64,000 nt of DNA from Porticoccaceae bacterium UBA4026 (GTDB lineage: Bacteria; Pseudomonadota; Gammaproteobacteria; Pseudomonadales; Porticoccaceae): the NCBI GenBank assembly GCA_002382445.1, contig DGAQ01000073.1, positions 151,583 through 215,582 of the forward strand. Direction: 5' to 3'. Below, piece by piece: positions 1 to 10,400 of the stretch; positions within the stretch are counted from its first letter, which is position 1; each line of letters opens with the position of its first letter. The notes beneath the pieces are model-generated. The model was not told the origin of the DNA, ran no database searches, and was given only the letters and a program-made list of their open reading frames with translations. Both the position numbers and the translations under genes were made by a program.

Positions 1-723
1 TTCTTCGGTAATCTTGTCTAGGCTCTGCATCCGCCTTAAAATCCAGTCTCGACGAACTGTCGCCCGTTCTGCGTTAGCCAGCGGGTTATAAGATGATGGT
101 GCTTTAGGCAGTCCTGCAATCATGGCTATCTGGGCGAGGCTTAAGTCATTCAGTGGTTTACCGTAGTAGACATGGGATGCTGCTGCAAAGCCATAAGCTC
201 TATTTCCGAGGAAAATTTTATTCACATAAAGTGACAAAATTTCCTGTTTAGTGAGCGCTTTTTCGATTCTAAATGTTAGTAAAATCTCGTTAAATTTCCG
301 GGTAAATTCCTGGCGTTTAGTTAGGAAGAAATTACGGGCAACCTGCATGGTAATGGTGCTTCCACCACTCTTGATGCGCCCCTCTGTGGCCAACTGAATC
401 ACTCCGCGCATTAGGCCAGAGACCACAATTCCGCCGTGATCAAAGAAACTGTCGTCTTCAGCTGCTAAAATGGCGTCAATCATTAAGGCGGGAATTTCAT
501 CGAAGTCTATTGGCGATCGTTTTTTCTCTCCAAATTCACTGATAATTTTTAAATCTCGAGAGGTAACCCGCAGAGGTATTTGCCAGCGAGTGTCTTTTAG
601 CTCGTCGATGGAGGGCAATTTAGGGCTAAGGTAGAGAAAAAGGCAGGAGGTGACTAAAAGAAAGCCGCCAAGTGCCGATACTATACATACTGCGCTTAGC
701 TTGAAAGCTCTACCAAGGTCCAT
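1..723 (-). CDS. mrcA: Penicillin-binding protein 1A, N-terminal part (truncated by window edge)
   Basis: Bifunctional class A PBP that polymerises and cross-links peptidoglycan in the periplasm. The minus strand is open from ATG at 723 to the window edge (241 codons). A membrane anchor lies at about residues 8-30. The glycosyltransferase GT51 domain follows: the catalytic-Glu region reads AAEDDSFFDHGGI (E. coli-type EDxxFxxHxG), then GGSTITMQVARNFFLT, and further on KIFLGNRAYGFAAAS and YYGKPLNDLSLAQIAMIAG. The transpeptidase domain lies outside the window. It is divergent from pilM, as in many gammaproteobacteria where the PBP1A gene flanks pilMNOPQ. The family call is certain; the missing C-terminus means PBP1A rather than another class A PBP rests mainly on this gene order. 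Confidence 0.93.
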   Translation of the reverse strand, partial: MDLGRAFKLSAVCIVSALGGFLLVTSCLFLYLSPKLPSIDELKDTRWQIPLRVTSRDLKIISEFGEKKRSPIDFDEIPALMIDAILAAEDDSFFDHGGIVVSGLMRGVIQLATEGRIKSGGSTITMQVARNFFLTKRQEFTRKFNEILLTFRIEKALTKQEILSLYVNKIFLGNRAYGFAAASHVYYGKPLNDLSLAQIAMIAGLPKAPSSYNPLANAERATVRRDWILRRMQSLDKITEE

Positions 724-923
724 TACCTGAGATTCCTGATTAACATCGCTTCATTATATCGTTCTTTTCCCATTATAGAGCTTTGACCCTGCGAAGTGCA
801 TCACAGAAATTAATAAACTTTATTGATAACGTGAGCCCTCTATATTTTTATTTTGGCAGACTTGTGGATATAAAAAGAATAGCAATAAAAATAGTCGCGA
901 AAGTAGGAACATTATTAGGCGCA

Positions 924-1985
924 TTGCTATTTCATGTTCCCTCTCGCACAGCTCTATTGGGAATAGATATTTCATCGTCTGCGGTAAAGTTGGTCGAACT
1001 CTATAGTAAGCCAGAAGGTGGCTACGAGGTTACGGCATATGCCGTCGCTCCTCTTCCTGAAGGCGCCGTTAGAGATCATGAGATACTGGTTGAAGCTGCT
1101 GTATCAAACGCAATAATAGCACTGGTGGAGCAGTCAGGGAGCACCTGCTCAGACGTTGCCGTTGCCGTTGCGGGGTCTTCTGTTCTCAATACAATGATTA
1201 GCGTGCCTATGGGGCTAACTCCCCTCGAGATAGAGAGTAGAGTTGAGGCTGATGTGGAGCCTATGCTGCCCTTTGAGCTTAATAACGCACGTCTTGACTT
1301 TATCATCTTAGGACAAAATAAAACATTGCTCGATGAGCGTTTAGTTCAAGTGGTTGCCTGTCCAGAGCAAGAAATTGAGCTTCGAAAACTGGTAGTACAG
1401 AGCGCTGGTTTAGAGCTTCGGGTAGTGGATGTTGAGAGTTTTGCTCTGGGGCGCGCCTATGATCTCCTAGTAGGCGAATCTGCGGATGAAGAGGGAAAAG
1501 CTCTCGCTGTCATTGATATAGGTGCATCTCAGATTACTTTTGTAGTAGTAAGCGAAAACTCAATCATTTACTCGACCGAAACCGCGTTTGGAGGCAAGCA
1601 GCTAACGGAGGAAATTCAGCAGTACTACAACCTTAGTTGGGCCGACGCAGGGCGTGCTAAACGTAAAGGTGGATTGACCGATGATTACGCTGAGAACATG
1701 CTCGAGCCTTTTAAATATTCTCTCATTAAGCATATCGATAAAGCATTAAAAATATTTCATTCATCAAGTGAATCTGTCGGAATCGGTAAGCTCGTGCTGT
1801 CCGGTGGAGTTTCAAAACTCAATGGCTTAGCCGAAGACCTATCCTCCGCTTTATCGATACCTGCTGAGGTTGGAGACCTGTTAAAACATTTGTCTATTAA
1901 CAGCTCCGTTGATATGTATTCACTGGCACAGGACGGCCCTGCAATGATGTTGGCGTTGGGCTTAGCCTTGAGTGAAACTAAATGA
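924..1985 (+). CDS. pilM: Type IV pilus assembly protein PilM
   Basis: Cytoplasmic actin-like ATPase-fold protein of the type IV pilus inner-membrane alignment complex; it binds the N-terminus of PilN. The family signature LLGIDISSSAVKLVEL lies near the N-terminus, followed by the SHS2/actin-fold blocks VAVAVAGSSVLN and LAVIDIGASQITFVVV and the C-terminal VLSGGVSKLNGL. The frame is open back to a TTG at 783 (400 aa), but that extension has no pilus-like sequence. A TTG at 924, behind a weak AGGCG, gives 353 aa, the usual PilM length, with the GID motif about 12 residues in as in relatives. A GTG at 864 is also possible. The 3' end overlaps pilN by 4 bp. The identity is secure and the start is uncertain. 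Confidence 0.93.
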   Translation: MLFHVPSRTALLGIDISSSAVKLVELYSKPEGGYEVTAYAVAPLPEGAVRDHEILVEAAVSNAIIALVEQSGSTCSDVAVAVAGSSVLNTMISVPMGLTPLEIESRVEADVEPMLPFELNNARLDFIILGQNKTLLDERLVQVVACPEQEIELRKLVVQSAGLELRVVDVESFALGRAYDLLVGESADEEGKALAVIDIGASQITFVVVSENSIIYSTETAFGGKQLTEEIQQYYNLSWADAGRAKRKGGLTDDYAENMLEPFKYSLIKHIDKALKIFHSSSESVGIGKLVLSGGVSKLNGLAEDLSSALSIPAEVGDLLKHLSINSSVDMYSLAQDGPAMMLALGLALSETK

Positions 1986-2533
1986 ATAAGACTTTTAACC
2001 TCCTTCCCTGGCGCGAGACGGCGAGACAACTGCGCAGACAGGCCATGTTGGCAACTCTGTTGGTGACGAGCATTGTTGGGATCATGGTTGTTGGTTTTGT
2101 CTATGCCATGTTGAGTTCACAGTTGGATGAAATAACGGGTGACATTTGGGTTATTGATGAAGAAATTACCGGCTTGGGAGCTGGTGTAGCTGAAATTGAG
2201 GAATTGGAAGCTAAAAAGACAGAATTGATAGGTAAGAATCGAGTTCTTCAAAACATTCAAACCTCTCGCAGTGAAACTGTGCGCTTGTTTGATGAGTTGG
2301 TTACTGCGGTGCCCTTGGGCGTCACTCTAAGAACTCTTGAGAGAAAAAGTAATTCTATATCAATTTCTGGAGTTGCCAGATCGAACCATGATGTGGCTGC
2401 ACTCATGAAGAGTTTGGACAGATCCTATCTGCTTGAGAATGCCAAGTTAGAAGAAATAGAAGAAACGGGCTCGGCTAATGGTATGGAGAATATTTTCTAC
2501 ATGCAGGTCGAGTTAGATATTGCTAGAGAATAG
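1982..2533 (+). CDS. pilN: Type IV pilus assembly protein PilN
   Basis: Bitopic inner-membrane protein of 183 aa that pairs with PilO and docks PilM through its short cytoplasmic tail. The tail carries NLLPWRE at residues 6-12, the conserved PilM-binding motif. One membrane segment follows at about residues 22-44, then a coiled-coil-like stretch (about 50-90) and a periplasmic ferredoxin-like fold domain. The start ATG overlaps the pilM stop (ATGA), indicating translational coupling. Length matches the family. Unlike many relatives, it is separated from pilO by 134 bp. Confidence 0.95.
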   Translation: MNKTFNLLPWRETARQLRRQAMLATLLVTSIVGIMVVGFVYAMLSSQLDEITGDIWVIDEEITGLGAGVAEIEELEAKKTELIGKNRVLQNIQTSRSETVRLFDELVTAVPLGVTLRTLERKSNSISISGVARSNHDVAALMKSLDRSYLLENAKLEEIEETGSANGMENIFYMQVELDIARE

Positions 2534-2667
2534 GCTAACCGCATAAGGCGGCCTGTTTAATAAGTTGTCGAGGCAGTATCTGCTAAAGGGTCTGATGGGT
2601 ACTCAATGGTAGTGTTAATTTGATTAGTTTTCTGCTCGATGGACAAGATTGAACAAGGAAATTTTAA

Positions 2668-3285
2668 ATGGATTCTTTTCTGGGTTTTGATTTAAATAAA
2701 ATTTCACCTGATGATGACTTTAGCCCAAGTCAAATAGAGACTTGGGCTAATACACTGTTCGGTGCCTTGCTACTGGTATCCTTTGGCCTGATATTACTTC
2801 TTGGCTATTTATTCTTTGTTCACGATGTTATTGAAAAAATCTTAGCTGAAACAGTAGTTCGTGAAACAAAAATTATGGAGTTTGAGAGCGAATATGAATT
2901 GATTTTAGGGCGGGATAAATATCTGAATCAAATGTCCGAGCTCGATACCATGTTTTCTGCACTGGCTGCAAAAATGCCGTCGGAGGCTGAGGTAGCAGAA
3001 GTAATCGAAGATATATCCAAAGTGGCTGCAGATTATGATTTGTCGACTTCTTCCGTTAGTCCGAAAGCAGAGTTCAAACAGGACCTTTATATTGAGCTGC
3101 CGATTAATATTTCAGTCGCAGGGACATATCATTCTTTGGGCGATTTTGTGGCGGGACTTTCTCAGCTTACTCGGTTGGTTACCCTGCATGATTTCAGTAT
3201 TAATTTAGAAGATAAGGGGCCTTTATTTATGAAGTTGGAGGCAAAGACCTATAAGTTCGTTGGTTTGGTGGATAGTGATGAGTAG
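2668..3285 (+). CDS. pilO: Type IV pilus assembly protein PilO
   Basis: Inner-membrane partner of PilN, 205 aa, linking the inner-membrane platform to PilP and the secretin. It has a short cytoplasmic N-terminus, a single hydrophobic segment at about residues 30-52, a coiled-coil region around 55-100 and a periplasmic domain. SYHSLGDFV-type sequence (here TYHSLGDFVAGL) is typical of PilO. ATG at 2668 is preceded by AAGGA about 8 nt upstream. The 3' end overlaps pilP by 8 bp. The upstream gap of 134 bp has no gene that I recognise. Confidence 0.94.
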   Translation: MDSFLGFDLNKISPDDDFSPSQIETWANTLFGALLLVSFGLILLLGYLFFVHDVIEKILAETVVRETKIMEFESEYELILGRDKYLNQMSELDTMFSALAAKMPSEAEVAEVIEDISKVAADYDLSTSSVSPKAEFKQDLYIELPINISVAGTYHSLGDFVAGLSQLTRLVTLHDFSINLEDKGPLFMKLEAKTYKFVGLVDSDE

Positions 3286-3796
3286 CTGGCTCCGTTGTTT
3301 TTTTGTTTTGGCTGTTTCAGCGTGCTCTGCCGGGGGTGAATCAAAATTAGAGGATCGCCTTAGCCAAGTTAGAGGGCAACAGTCTCCAAATGTTGCTCCT
3401 ATTCCCCGTTTTCCTAGTCAGCCGATTTATACCTATAGTTCGAGATTCAAGCGTAGTCCGTTCATCGCCGAGTCAGAATTTAAGGCAAATGTAACCGCTG
3501 AACAATCACAGGCTCTGCCGCCAGATTTGGACCGCAAAAAGCAACCTTTAGAGTTAAAAGAAGTGAGCCTTATCTCAATGGTGGGTCTTGTGAGAAATAA
3601 ATCTAACCTTTGGGGCTTAGTGGCTGATCAAACCGGTAAGCTCAGTAAAGTCGAGTTAGGTAGCTATTTAGGGATGAATTTTGGTGAGGTTACGGCTATT
3701 GACTCAAGCAAAATCACCATCATAGAGAAAATATCGGACAACAGGGGTCGTTGGTTTGCCCGCTCAAGACTTATTTTCATGGAGGAAGTCGAATGA
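3278..3796 (+). CDS. pilP: Type IV pilus lipoprotein PilP
   Basis: Inner-membrane lipoprotein that bridges the PilNO dimer and the N-terminal domains of the PilQ secretin. The ATG at 3278 lies inside the end of pilO and gives 172 aa starting with a lipoprotein signal peptide; the lipobox is VSAC with the lipidated Cys at residue 17. A disordered linker follows, then the beta-sandwich domain at about residues 85-172 (LISMVGLVRNKSNLWGLVAD, and GMNFGEVTAID). An in-frame ATG at 3260 would spoil the signal peptide, so it was not used. ATGA overlap with pilQ. Confidence 0.93.
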   Translation: MSSWLRCFFVLAVSACSAGGESKLEDRLSQVRGQQSPNVAPIPRFPSQPIYTYSSRFKRSPFIAESEFKANVTAEQSQALPPDLDRKKQPLELKEVSLISMVGLVRNKSNLWGLVADQTGKLSKVELGSYLGMNFGEVTAIDSSKITIIEKISDNRGRWFARSRLIFMEEVE

Positions 3797-5571
3797 GAGG
3801 CAAAGGAAGTAGTATGGCTAAGGTAACGCGCTGTGTTTTTCGCTGTGCCCTGACTTTAGGGGTATCACTTTTTATCGCTTTGGACCTGTCTTCACAGGAA
3901 CAGGCTTTGATTTCCGATATTGATTTTGGCACTAGTGATGAAGATGGCGCTCGCCTTACTGTCCGTTACTCAGATGCAGCAGCTGACATTGATGTCTCAG
4001 TCACAGAAAAGAAAATAATCGTGCGGTTTAAAAAAACTAACTTGCCGCAAAAACTGGATCGTCGATTAGATGTCTCTGATTTTCCGACGCCGGTCGCCAC
4101 TATAGATAGTGAGCAAATTAAATCTGATGTGATTTTGATCGTTGCTACTAAGGGACCTTTTACCTACAGAAAGGCAGACAATCCGGGCGAACTGATTTTG
4201 GAGATTTCTGAAAAAATTAATAGGCAACCGCAGTTTAAAAAGAGTAGCAAGACAGATTCTTACACCGGTGATTTAATTGATCTAAAATTTCAAAATATTA
4301 AGGTTCGTGATGTTTTAGAGGTGATAGCTGATTTCAAGTCCTTAAATTTAGTTGCTAGTGATTCGGTTCAAGGCGAGATTACTCTTAACTTAAGTGATGT
4401 TCCCTGGGATCAGGCTCTAGACATAATTATGCAGTCAAAGGGCTTAGGTAAGCGCAGGACAGGAAATGTTTTACTTGTGGCGCCTATAGACGAAATAGCA
4501 GAAAGAGAGCAAAAGGAAGTTGATCGCGCCAAGGAATTACTTTCTTTATCACCGCTGGTGACCTATGTGGCAAGAATTAAATACGCTAAAGCTCAAGAGG
4601 TATTTAAACTCTTTAGTGGCCGGAATGATGGCGTTGGATCCAACGGGGGCGGATTTAAGAGAGGTGAACCCAACGGAGTTAGAGGCAATGACCACTCTGA
4701 TTCATCCCTCTTCTCTGAGCGAGGTTCTGCAACGATGGATGATCGAACCAACACGATTATAATAACGGATATCCAAAGAAAAATTGATGCTTTTAGGATA
4801 TTGCTAGCCACAATTGACATTCCGGTCCAGCAGGTATTGATTGAGGCTCGCATTGTAAAAGCTACTTCTGATTTTAGAAAGGAGCTCGGGGCTTCTTGGG
4901 GAGTAATGGGTAGGAAGGGAGTAGATATGATCACAGGGCTGATTACTGATCCTTCAAAGCAAATATCGGGAGCCTTAGCCGCTGATCTTGGAGTAGGTGG
5001 TCCTGCGAGTTCGTTTAGCCTTGGCTATTTATCTGATAGTTTTCTTATTGATCTTGAACTAAACGCCCTGCAAGCTGGGGGTTATGGCGAAATAGTGTCG
5101 CGGCCCAAGGTCCTTACGGCCGACAAAGAAAAAGCTTCGATTAAGTCTGGGGTCGAAATTCCCTATCAAGCCGTTACGCAGGCGGAAGGGACTAAGGGGG
5201 GCGTGGTAGAGACGCAGTTCAAAGAGGCGGTATTACTACTGGAGGTGACACCGCAAATAACACCTGACAATAGAGTTATTATGGACTTGCTGATTAAGCA
5301 AGATTCAGTGGGTAGCCTGTCAGTTAATGGTGAGCCTGCCATTGATATCACTGAAGTTTCTACTCAGGCCTTAGTTGGCAATGGCCAAACATTGGTCTTA
5401 GGTGGAATTTTTCAATCCGAAGAACTGAGTTCTGTGGACAAGGTGCCATTTTTGGGAGATTTGCCGGGGGTAGGTAGATTATTCAGAAAAGAACTGCGGA
5501 CTACTGATAAACGTGAAATACTGATCTTTATAACTCCTAAGGTAATAGACGATAGTCTAGTGGATAAATGA
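3793..5571 (+). CDS. pilQ: Type IV pilus secretin PilQ
   Basis: Outer-membrane secretin through which type IV pili are extruded. The start ATG at 3793 overlaps the pilP stop and has GGAGG at 3781-3785, giving 592 aa. In order: a signal peptide (about 1-38), one AMIN peptidoglycan-binding domain (about 40-130), the secretin/TonB short N-terminal domain (about 150-215), a NolW-type domain containing a Gly-rich loop (about 260-350), and the secretin core (about 360-590) ending with VPFLGDLPGVGRLFRKE and EILIFITPKVI. Pseudomonas PilQ is longer and carries two AMIN domains; only one is visible here. The TGA overlaps aroK by 4 bp. Confidence 0.96.
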   Translation: MRGKGSSMAKVTRCVFRCALTLGVSLFIALDLSSQEQALISDIDFGTSDEDGARLTVRYSDAAADIDVSVTEKKIIVRFKKTNLPQKLDRRLDVSDFPTPVATIDSEQIKSDVILIVATKGPFTYRKADNPGELILEISEKINRQPQFKKSSKTDSYTGDLIDLKFQNIKVRDVLEVIADFKSLNLVASDSVQGEITLNLSDVPWDQALDIIMQSKGLGKRRTGNVLLVAPIDEIAEREQKEVDRAKELLSLSPLVTYVARIKYAKAQEVFKLFSGRNDGVGSNGGGFKRGEPNGVRGNDHSDSSLFSERGSATMDDRTNTIIITDIQRKIDAFRILLATIDIPVQQVLIEARIVKATSDFRKELGASWGVMGRKGVDMITGLITDPSKQISGALAADLGVGGPASSFSLGYLSDSFLIDLELNALQAGGYGEIVSRPKVLTADKEKASIKSGVEIPYQAVTQAEGTKGGVVETQFKEAVLLLEVTPQITPDNRVIMDLLIKQDSVGSLSVNGEPAIDITEVSTQALVGNGQTLVLGGIFQSEELSSVDKVPFLGDLPGVGRLFRKELRTTDKREILIFITPKVIDDSLVDK

Positions 5572-6086
5572 TCGGGCAGCATATCTTTTTAATAGGGCCG
5601 ATGGGCGCAGGCAAGTCTACTATAGGTAGGGAGATTGCTGGTGCGTTGGATAGAATTTTTTTTGATATCGATAGTGAAGTTATTAAGTCTAGCGGGGCCG
5701 ATATTCAGTGGATATTCGATGTTGAGGGTGAGGAGGGATTTCGTGAGAGAGAATCTAGGGCGCTTCGGCAGGCTATTAAAGCACCTGCTGGTGCCATTAT
5801 AGCCACAGGTGGTGGCATTGTTCTGCGTAAGGAGAACCGCGTGGCGATGGTTGGTGCCGGTCAGGTAGTTTATTTGTCGGCCACAAAACAGCAACTCTAT
5901 GAGCGCACTAAGCGGGATAAAGTGCGTCCCTTGCTGCAAGTTGGAGATCGTAAGGCCGTTATCGACAAGCTATTCGACGAGAGAGATCCTCTTTATCGTG
6001 AAGTTGCTAGTCTCATTTTTTCCTCTGACGAAACCAAAGCCTCTAAGGTGGCGGCGGAGCTTATAAGGACTCTTGCCAGCGATTAA
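5568..6086 (+). CDS. aroK: Shikimate kinase
   Basis: Cytoplasmic kinase of the shikimate pathway (shikimate + ATP to shikimate 3-phosphate), 172 aa. Walker A GPMGAGKST is at residues 10-18. FFDIDSEV supplies the substrate-binding Asp residues, ATGGGIVLR is the GGG shikimate-binding loop, and RDKVRPLL is the lid region. ATGA overlap with pilQ couples it to the pilus operon, the usual pilQ-aroK-aroB arrangement in gammaproteobacteria. Confidence 0.97.
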   Translation: MIGQHIFLIGPMGAGKSTIGREIAGALDRIFFDIDSEVIKSSGADIQWIFDVEGEEGFRERESRALRQAIKAPAGAIIATGGGIVLRKENRVAMVGAGQVVYLSATKQQLYERTKRDKVRPLLQVGDRKAVIDKLFDERDPLYREVASLIFSSDETKASKVAAELIRTLASD

Positions 6087-6180
6087 TCATTGTTGCTCTC
6101 CATTTCATATCAAAAGGGCTAAACAAATCTACATTTAAAAGGTTAAAATGGAGCGCTTATTTTAAAGAGTGCTTGTCATT

Positions 6181-7293
6181 ATGATTAATTCTGAAAGTCT
6201 TGACTCTAAGACTTCGAAACATATTATCGTTGATTTAGGGGATAGAAGTTATCCTATAAGTATCGGTCCCAAGCAAATTTCTTTAGTTGATCTCAATCAA
6301 TATATTCAGGGAGGAAAAGTGCTTATCGTCACTAATGAGACGATTGCCCCTCTTTACTTATCGTCTATAACGGCAGGTTTGCCGAACAAGCAGATTGATG
6401 TGGTAACTTTGCCTGATGGTGAGCGATTTAAAACCCTCGATAATTTAAACAGTATTTTTACCAAGCTGCTCGAGAAAAATCATGACCGAAAGACTACGTT
6501 GATAGCTTTGGGTGGAGGAGTTGTTGGAGATATGACGGGTTTTGCAGCAGCCTCCTACCAGCGTGGTGTTCCTTTTATTCAAATTCCAACCACTCTGCTG
6601 GCCCAGGTGGATTCATCAGTTGGTGGTAAAACGGGCGTGAATCATCCTTTAGGTAAAAACATGCTGGGTGCTTTCCATCAACCAATAGCGGTCATCATAG
6701 ACACCGACACTCTTACAACTCTGCCTGAGAGGCAGTTTTTCGCCGGTATGGCTGAAGTGATTAAGTATGGTTTGATAGCGGATTATCCGTTCTTTGAGTG
6801 GCTGGAAGCTAATGTGGAAGCGCTAATACGGCGCGACCCGCTAGCCTTGAGTGTTGCTATTGAGAGATCCTGTATAAACAAAGCGAAAATAGTCAGCGCT
6901 GATGAAACAGAACAGGGCATTAGAGCTATCCTCAATCTTGGTCATACTTTTGGCCATGCCATTGAAACTTTTCAGGAATATCAAGGATGGCTGCATGGCG
7001 AAGCTGTGGCGGCGGGCATCGTAATGGCTCTTGATTTGTCGATGAATGCGGGAAACCTCTCTCAAATTGATGTTGATCGGGGCAAGAAGCTAATCAGTAT
7101 GTTTTCTTTGCCTGTGGCTCCCCCGGAGGATATGTCTGCAGAAGCTTTCATAAAGCTAATGCTTCGAGATAAAAAGGTGTTTGATGGGCAATTGAGACTG
7201 ATTCTTTTGAGAAGCTTGGGGGATGGTTATGTGAGTCAGGATTTTACTCAGGCATGGATGGACGCCACCCTCGCTAAATTTTGCCAGAGTTGA
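6181..7293 (+). CDS. aroB: 3-dehydroquinate synthase
   Basis: Second enzyme of the shikimate pathway, converting DAHP to 3-dehydroquinate with NAD+ and a divalent metal. NAD-binding [19 protein letters not shown], then [20 protein letters not shown] and [10 protein letters not shown]; the metal-ligand regions are [19 protein letters not shown] and [12 protein letters not shown] at 6181 gives 370 aa, close to the 362 of E. coli. An upstream GTG at 6169 in the same frame would add four residues and cannot be excluded. In many gammaproteobacteria a SPOR-domain gene (damX) follows aroB; none is present here. Confidence 0.96.
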   Translation: MINSESLDSKTSKHIIVDLGDRSYPISIGPKQISLVDLNQYIQGGKVLIVTNETIAPLYLSSITAGLPNKQIDVVTLPDGERFKTLDNLNSIFTKLLEKNHDRKTTLIALGGGVVGDMTGFAAASYQRGVPFIQIPTTLLAQVDSSVGGKTGVNHPLGKNMLGAFHQPIAVIIDTDTLTTLPERQFFAGMAEVIKYGLIADYPFFEWLEANVEALIRRDPLALSVAIERSCINKAKIVSADETEQGIRAILNLGHTFGHAIETFQEYQGWLHGEAVAAGIVMALDLSMNAGNLSQIDVDRGKKLISMFSLPVAPPEDMSAEAFIKLMLRDKKVFDGQLRLILLRSLGDGYVSQDFTQAWMDATLAKFCQS

Positions 7294-7488
7294 TCAATGA
7301 GTCTGAATCTGGTTGATTTTCTTAGACTTATAAGCACTACCCAATAACTAATTGTTTGGTAAATAGTCGGTATTAGAGCGAAATTGCGCAAAAGAACTAG
7401 CTTGTCTGACCTATGGCTGACCTCTTACCGTAATCAGATAGCGAAAATTGAGCTAAAAGAGTAGAATAATGACCCTTCCGGCGAAAAA

Positions 7489-10400
7489 ATGTCGTATAGC
7501 ATTGCGCCTGAAACAATTGCAGTAATAGCCCTCAACCAAGAATCTGTGCTTATGAATGATGTGAAAAAATTTGGCTTATACGACAGTACTTTTGAAAAAA
7601 GTAGCTGCGGCGTGGGGTTTCTTACCCGGAAAGACGGCAAGCAGACTCATGATTTATTGGTTAAAGGTCATGAAGCTCTTTGTGCGGTCCCTCACCGCGG
7701 AGGTATGTCAGCTGAAGGAGTTGGTGACGGGGCTGGTGTGTCAATCGACTTGTCAGTTGCATTTTTTAGCAAAATCAACAAGAGTAAGTTAGTGCTGGGT
7801 GAATTTGGGGTTGGTAACTTTTTTTTGCCTAAGGATCAAAAGCAGTATAGTAGAGCTAGAAAACTGATTGATGACGCCCTCGAAGGAGAGGGTATGGTCA
7901 CTCTGATTACCCGTAATGTAGAAGTCGATAACTCAGTTTTACGTCCAGCAGCAATTAAATGTCAGTTGCCTATCGTTCAATGGGTTTTTGCCGCGCCAGA
8001 GGGAATAAGGGGTGCGGCACTAGACAAAAGGATCCACAAAGCGTTGCTCTCAATAGAGTCTGAAGCTTATCTCGATGAGGATCTTGACGGGATGTACCCT
8101 CTGTCAATGTCATCACGTATGCAGGTGCTCAAAGGACGCTTGAACTCTCACGAAATCGTCCCTTATTTCTGTGATCTTAATGATTCCGACCAAAGTATTC
8201 ATACCCTTTACTTTCACACGCGATTCTCAACCAATACAGATCCTCATCCCTCAATGGCTCAGCCATTTAGATTGATGGCGCACAATGGAGAGTTGAATAC
8301 AGATAAAAAAAACCGATTGTCCGAGGCGGCCATTGCGCGGGCTAAAGAGAACAACATTATTAGGCCAAAAGGGCAGTCAGATAGCTGTCGTTTAGATCAA
8401 ACATTGCACTCCCGCGTAGTTGAAGACGGCCTAGGTTTAGTGACCGCTGTAGTCTCGATGATGCCGCCGGCTTGGGAGAACGACACAACCTTATCGTTTC
8501 CTGTGCGCTCCATGCTTGAGTACTTTTCCTTATACGAAGAGAAAAATGATGGTCCAGCAGCGCTTATTTTTGGTGATGGCTCTATCATCGGAGCTCGCCT
8601 AGACCGTCTCGGTTTACGTCCACTTAGAACGATAGAAACAGAGCGTTATCTGGCGGTGATGTCTGAAGCTGGACAGGTAGATTTTGGTGATGAGCCTGTA
8701 CTAAGTCGTGGCCGTATTGAGGCCGGTGGAATGTTGTACTACGATCATCAGAAACAGCGTTCTTTTTCAACTTCTGAGGCACTTGAACTTTTGGCTAGCC
8801 AGCAAGACTACGCTAACCTTGTGGATCAAGCCCGCATCCTAATCGAGGACCTGCCACCGGTTCCAGAGTCAGAGAAAACGCCCTCGACGCAATATTCTGG
8901 TGATTTACCTTTAGCGGGTCGATATGTTGCCTACTCACAGAATCAGGAATGCTTCCGATTTATGATGGATCCGATGCTTGCGACAGGTACTGAAAAGGTG
9001 TCGGCAATGGGTTATGGCAATGCCATTAATGCCTTGTCGGATAATGAAGGCGGCGTTGCTAAATATTTCTCTCAGCGCTTTGCGCAGGTTACTAACCCAC
9101 CTCTAGATTCAATTCGTGAGGCTGAAGGGATGACTTTACGCGTTGCTTTGGGGGCTAAGCCTAATATTGGCGGTAAGGCGGGCAGGCAGATTGTCATCCA
9201 ATCACCTATTCTCGACCACTCGCAAATGTTGAGTATTGGTGCCCAAACCGAGACTCCAGTCGGTCATTTTCCAATGCTTTATGAGCCTGTATTTGGTGAC
9301 GCGAGTGCAAACGAAAAGTCCTTAGTGTCTTCGATCGATGGAATTTGTGATTCTGTCGAGCGCTTTGCTAGAGAGTATGGCGGCATAGCTATTATCAGTG
9401 ACCGTCATGTGTCTCGAGCTAATACGTCGATATCCATGACGCTAATTGTATCTGCTATCAATCAGCGGCTAATAGAGTCGGGTCTGCGATTGCGGGTCTC
9501 TCTGATTATTGAGAGTGGACAAATTTGTTCTTCTCATCACGTTGCCTGCGCTCTGGGTTTTGGCGCATCAGCCGTTTATCCCATGGGACTGCAGATGCGA
9601 GCGGAGGAAAAATTTACCGATAACGTCAATGGTGCTTATCAAAAATTCACCAAGGCGGCGGAAAAGGCTTTAATGAAGACAATGGGCAAAGTGGGTCTAT
9701 GCACTGTCGAAAGCTACTCTGGTGGCGAGTTTTTTGAACCCAACTTTTTAAATACAAATGACCCCGTATTCCAGCGTTACTTTCCCAATATGAAATCTCC
9801 TGTGGGAGGGGTAGGTTTCGCTGAAATCGCTCAGGCGGCTGCTGATTGGCATGAGCGTGCTCTTAGCTGTGAGGTTGAAAGCGACATCCCCATGTTGGGA
9901 TTATTTAAAGAGCGAGCAGAAGGTGCGGGCCATTCTTATGGGGTCACGGCGGTACGAAGTTTTGTTGAACTCACCGAGGAAGCCATTAGCTTCGATAAAC
10001 AGGGTGATGGGGATACTAATGATGCATTACGGTTGCTGGCCCTAAATCGTATGGAAGGCGCTTTCGGTATCAGTGATGAAGGCTACACCAATACCAGCTT
10101 TGATCGACTTACTCCAGCTGAAATTGATAACTTTAATATTACTCCTGGATATAGAGACTTCTCTCGTGCTATGGCTGAAGAGAGAGCACGACGGCCTGTG
10201 GCACTTCGCGATGTTTTAGCTTTTCCAGCTGACATTAGCTTTATGTCAGAAGCGAATGATTTTCGTCGCGAGATGATGCTGTTCAATCGTGCGGGGAATA
10301 ACCATTTCATTATTCGAGGACTTTCATGTGAAGCTCTCGCAGATGATACCTTTGCTTTACAATTAACTGGACCATTGCCTGACCGAGGAGATCGTTTGCA

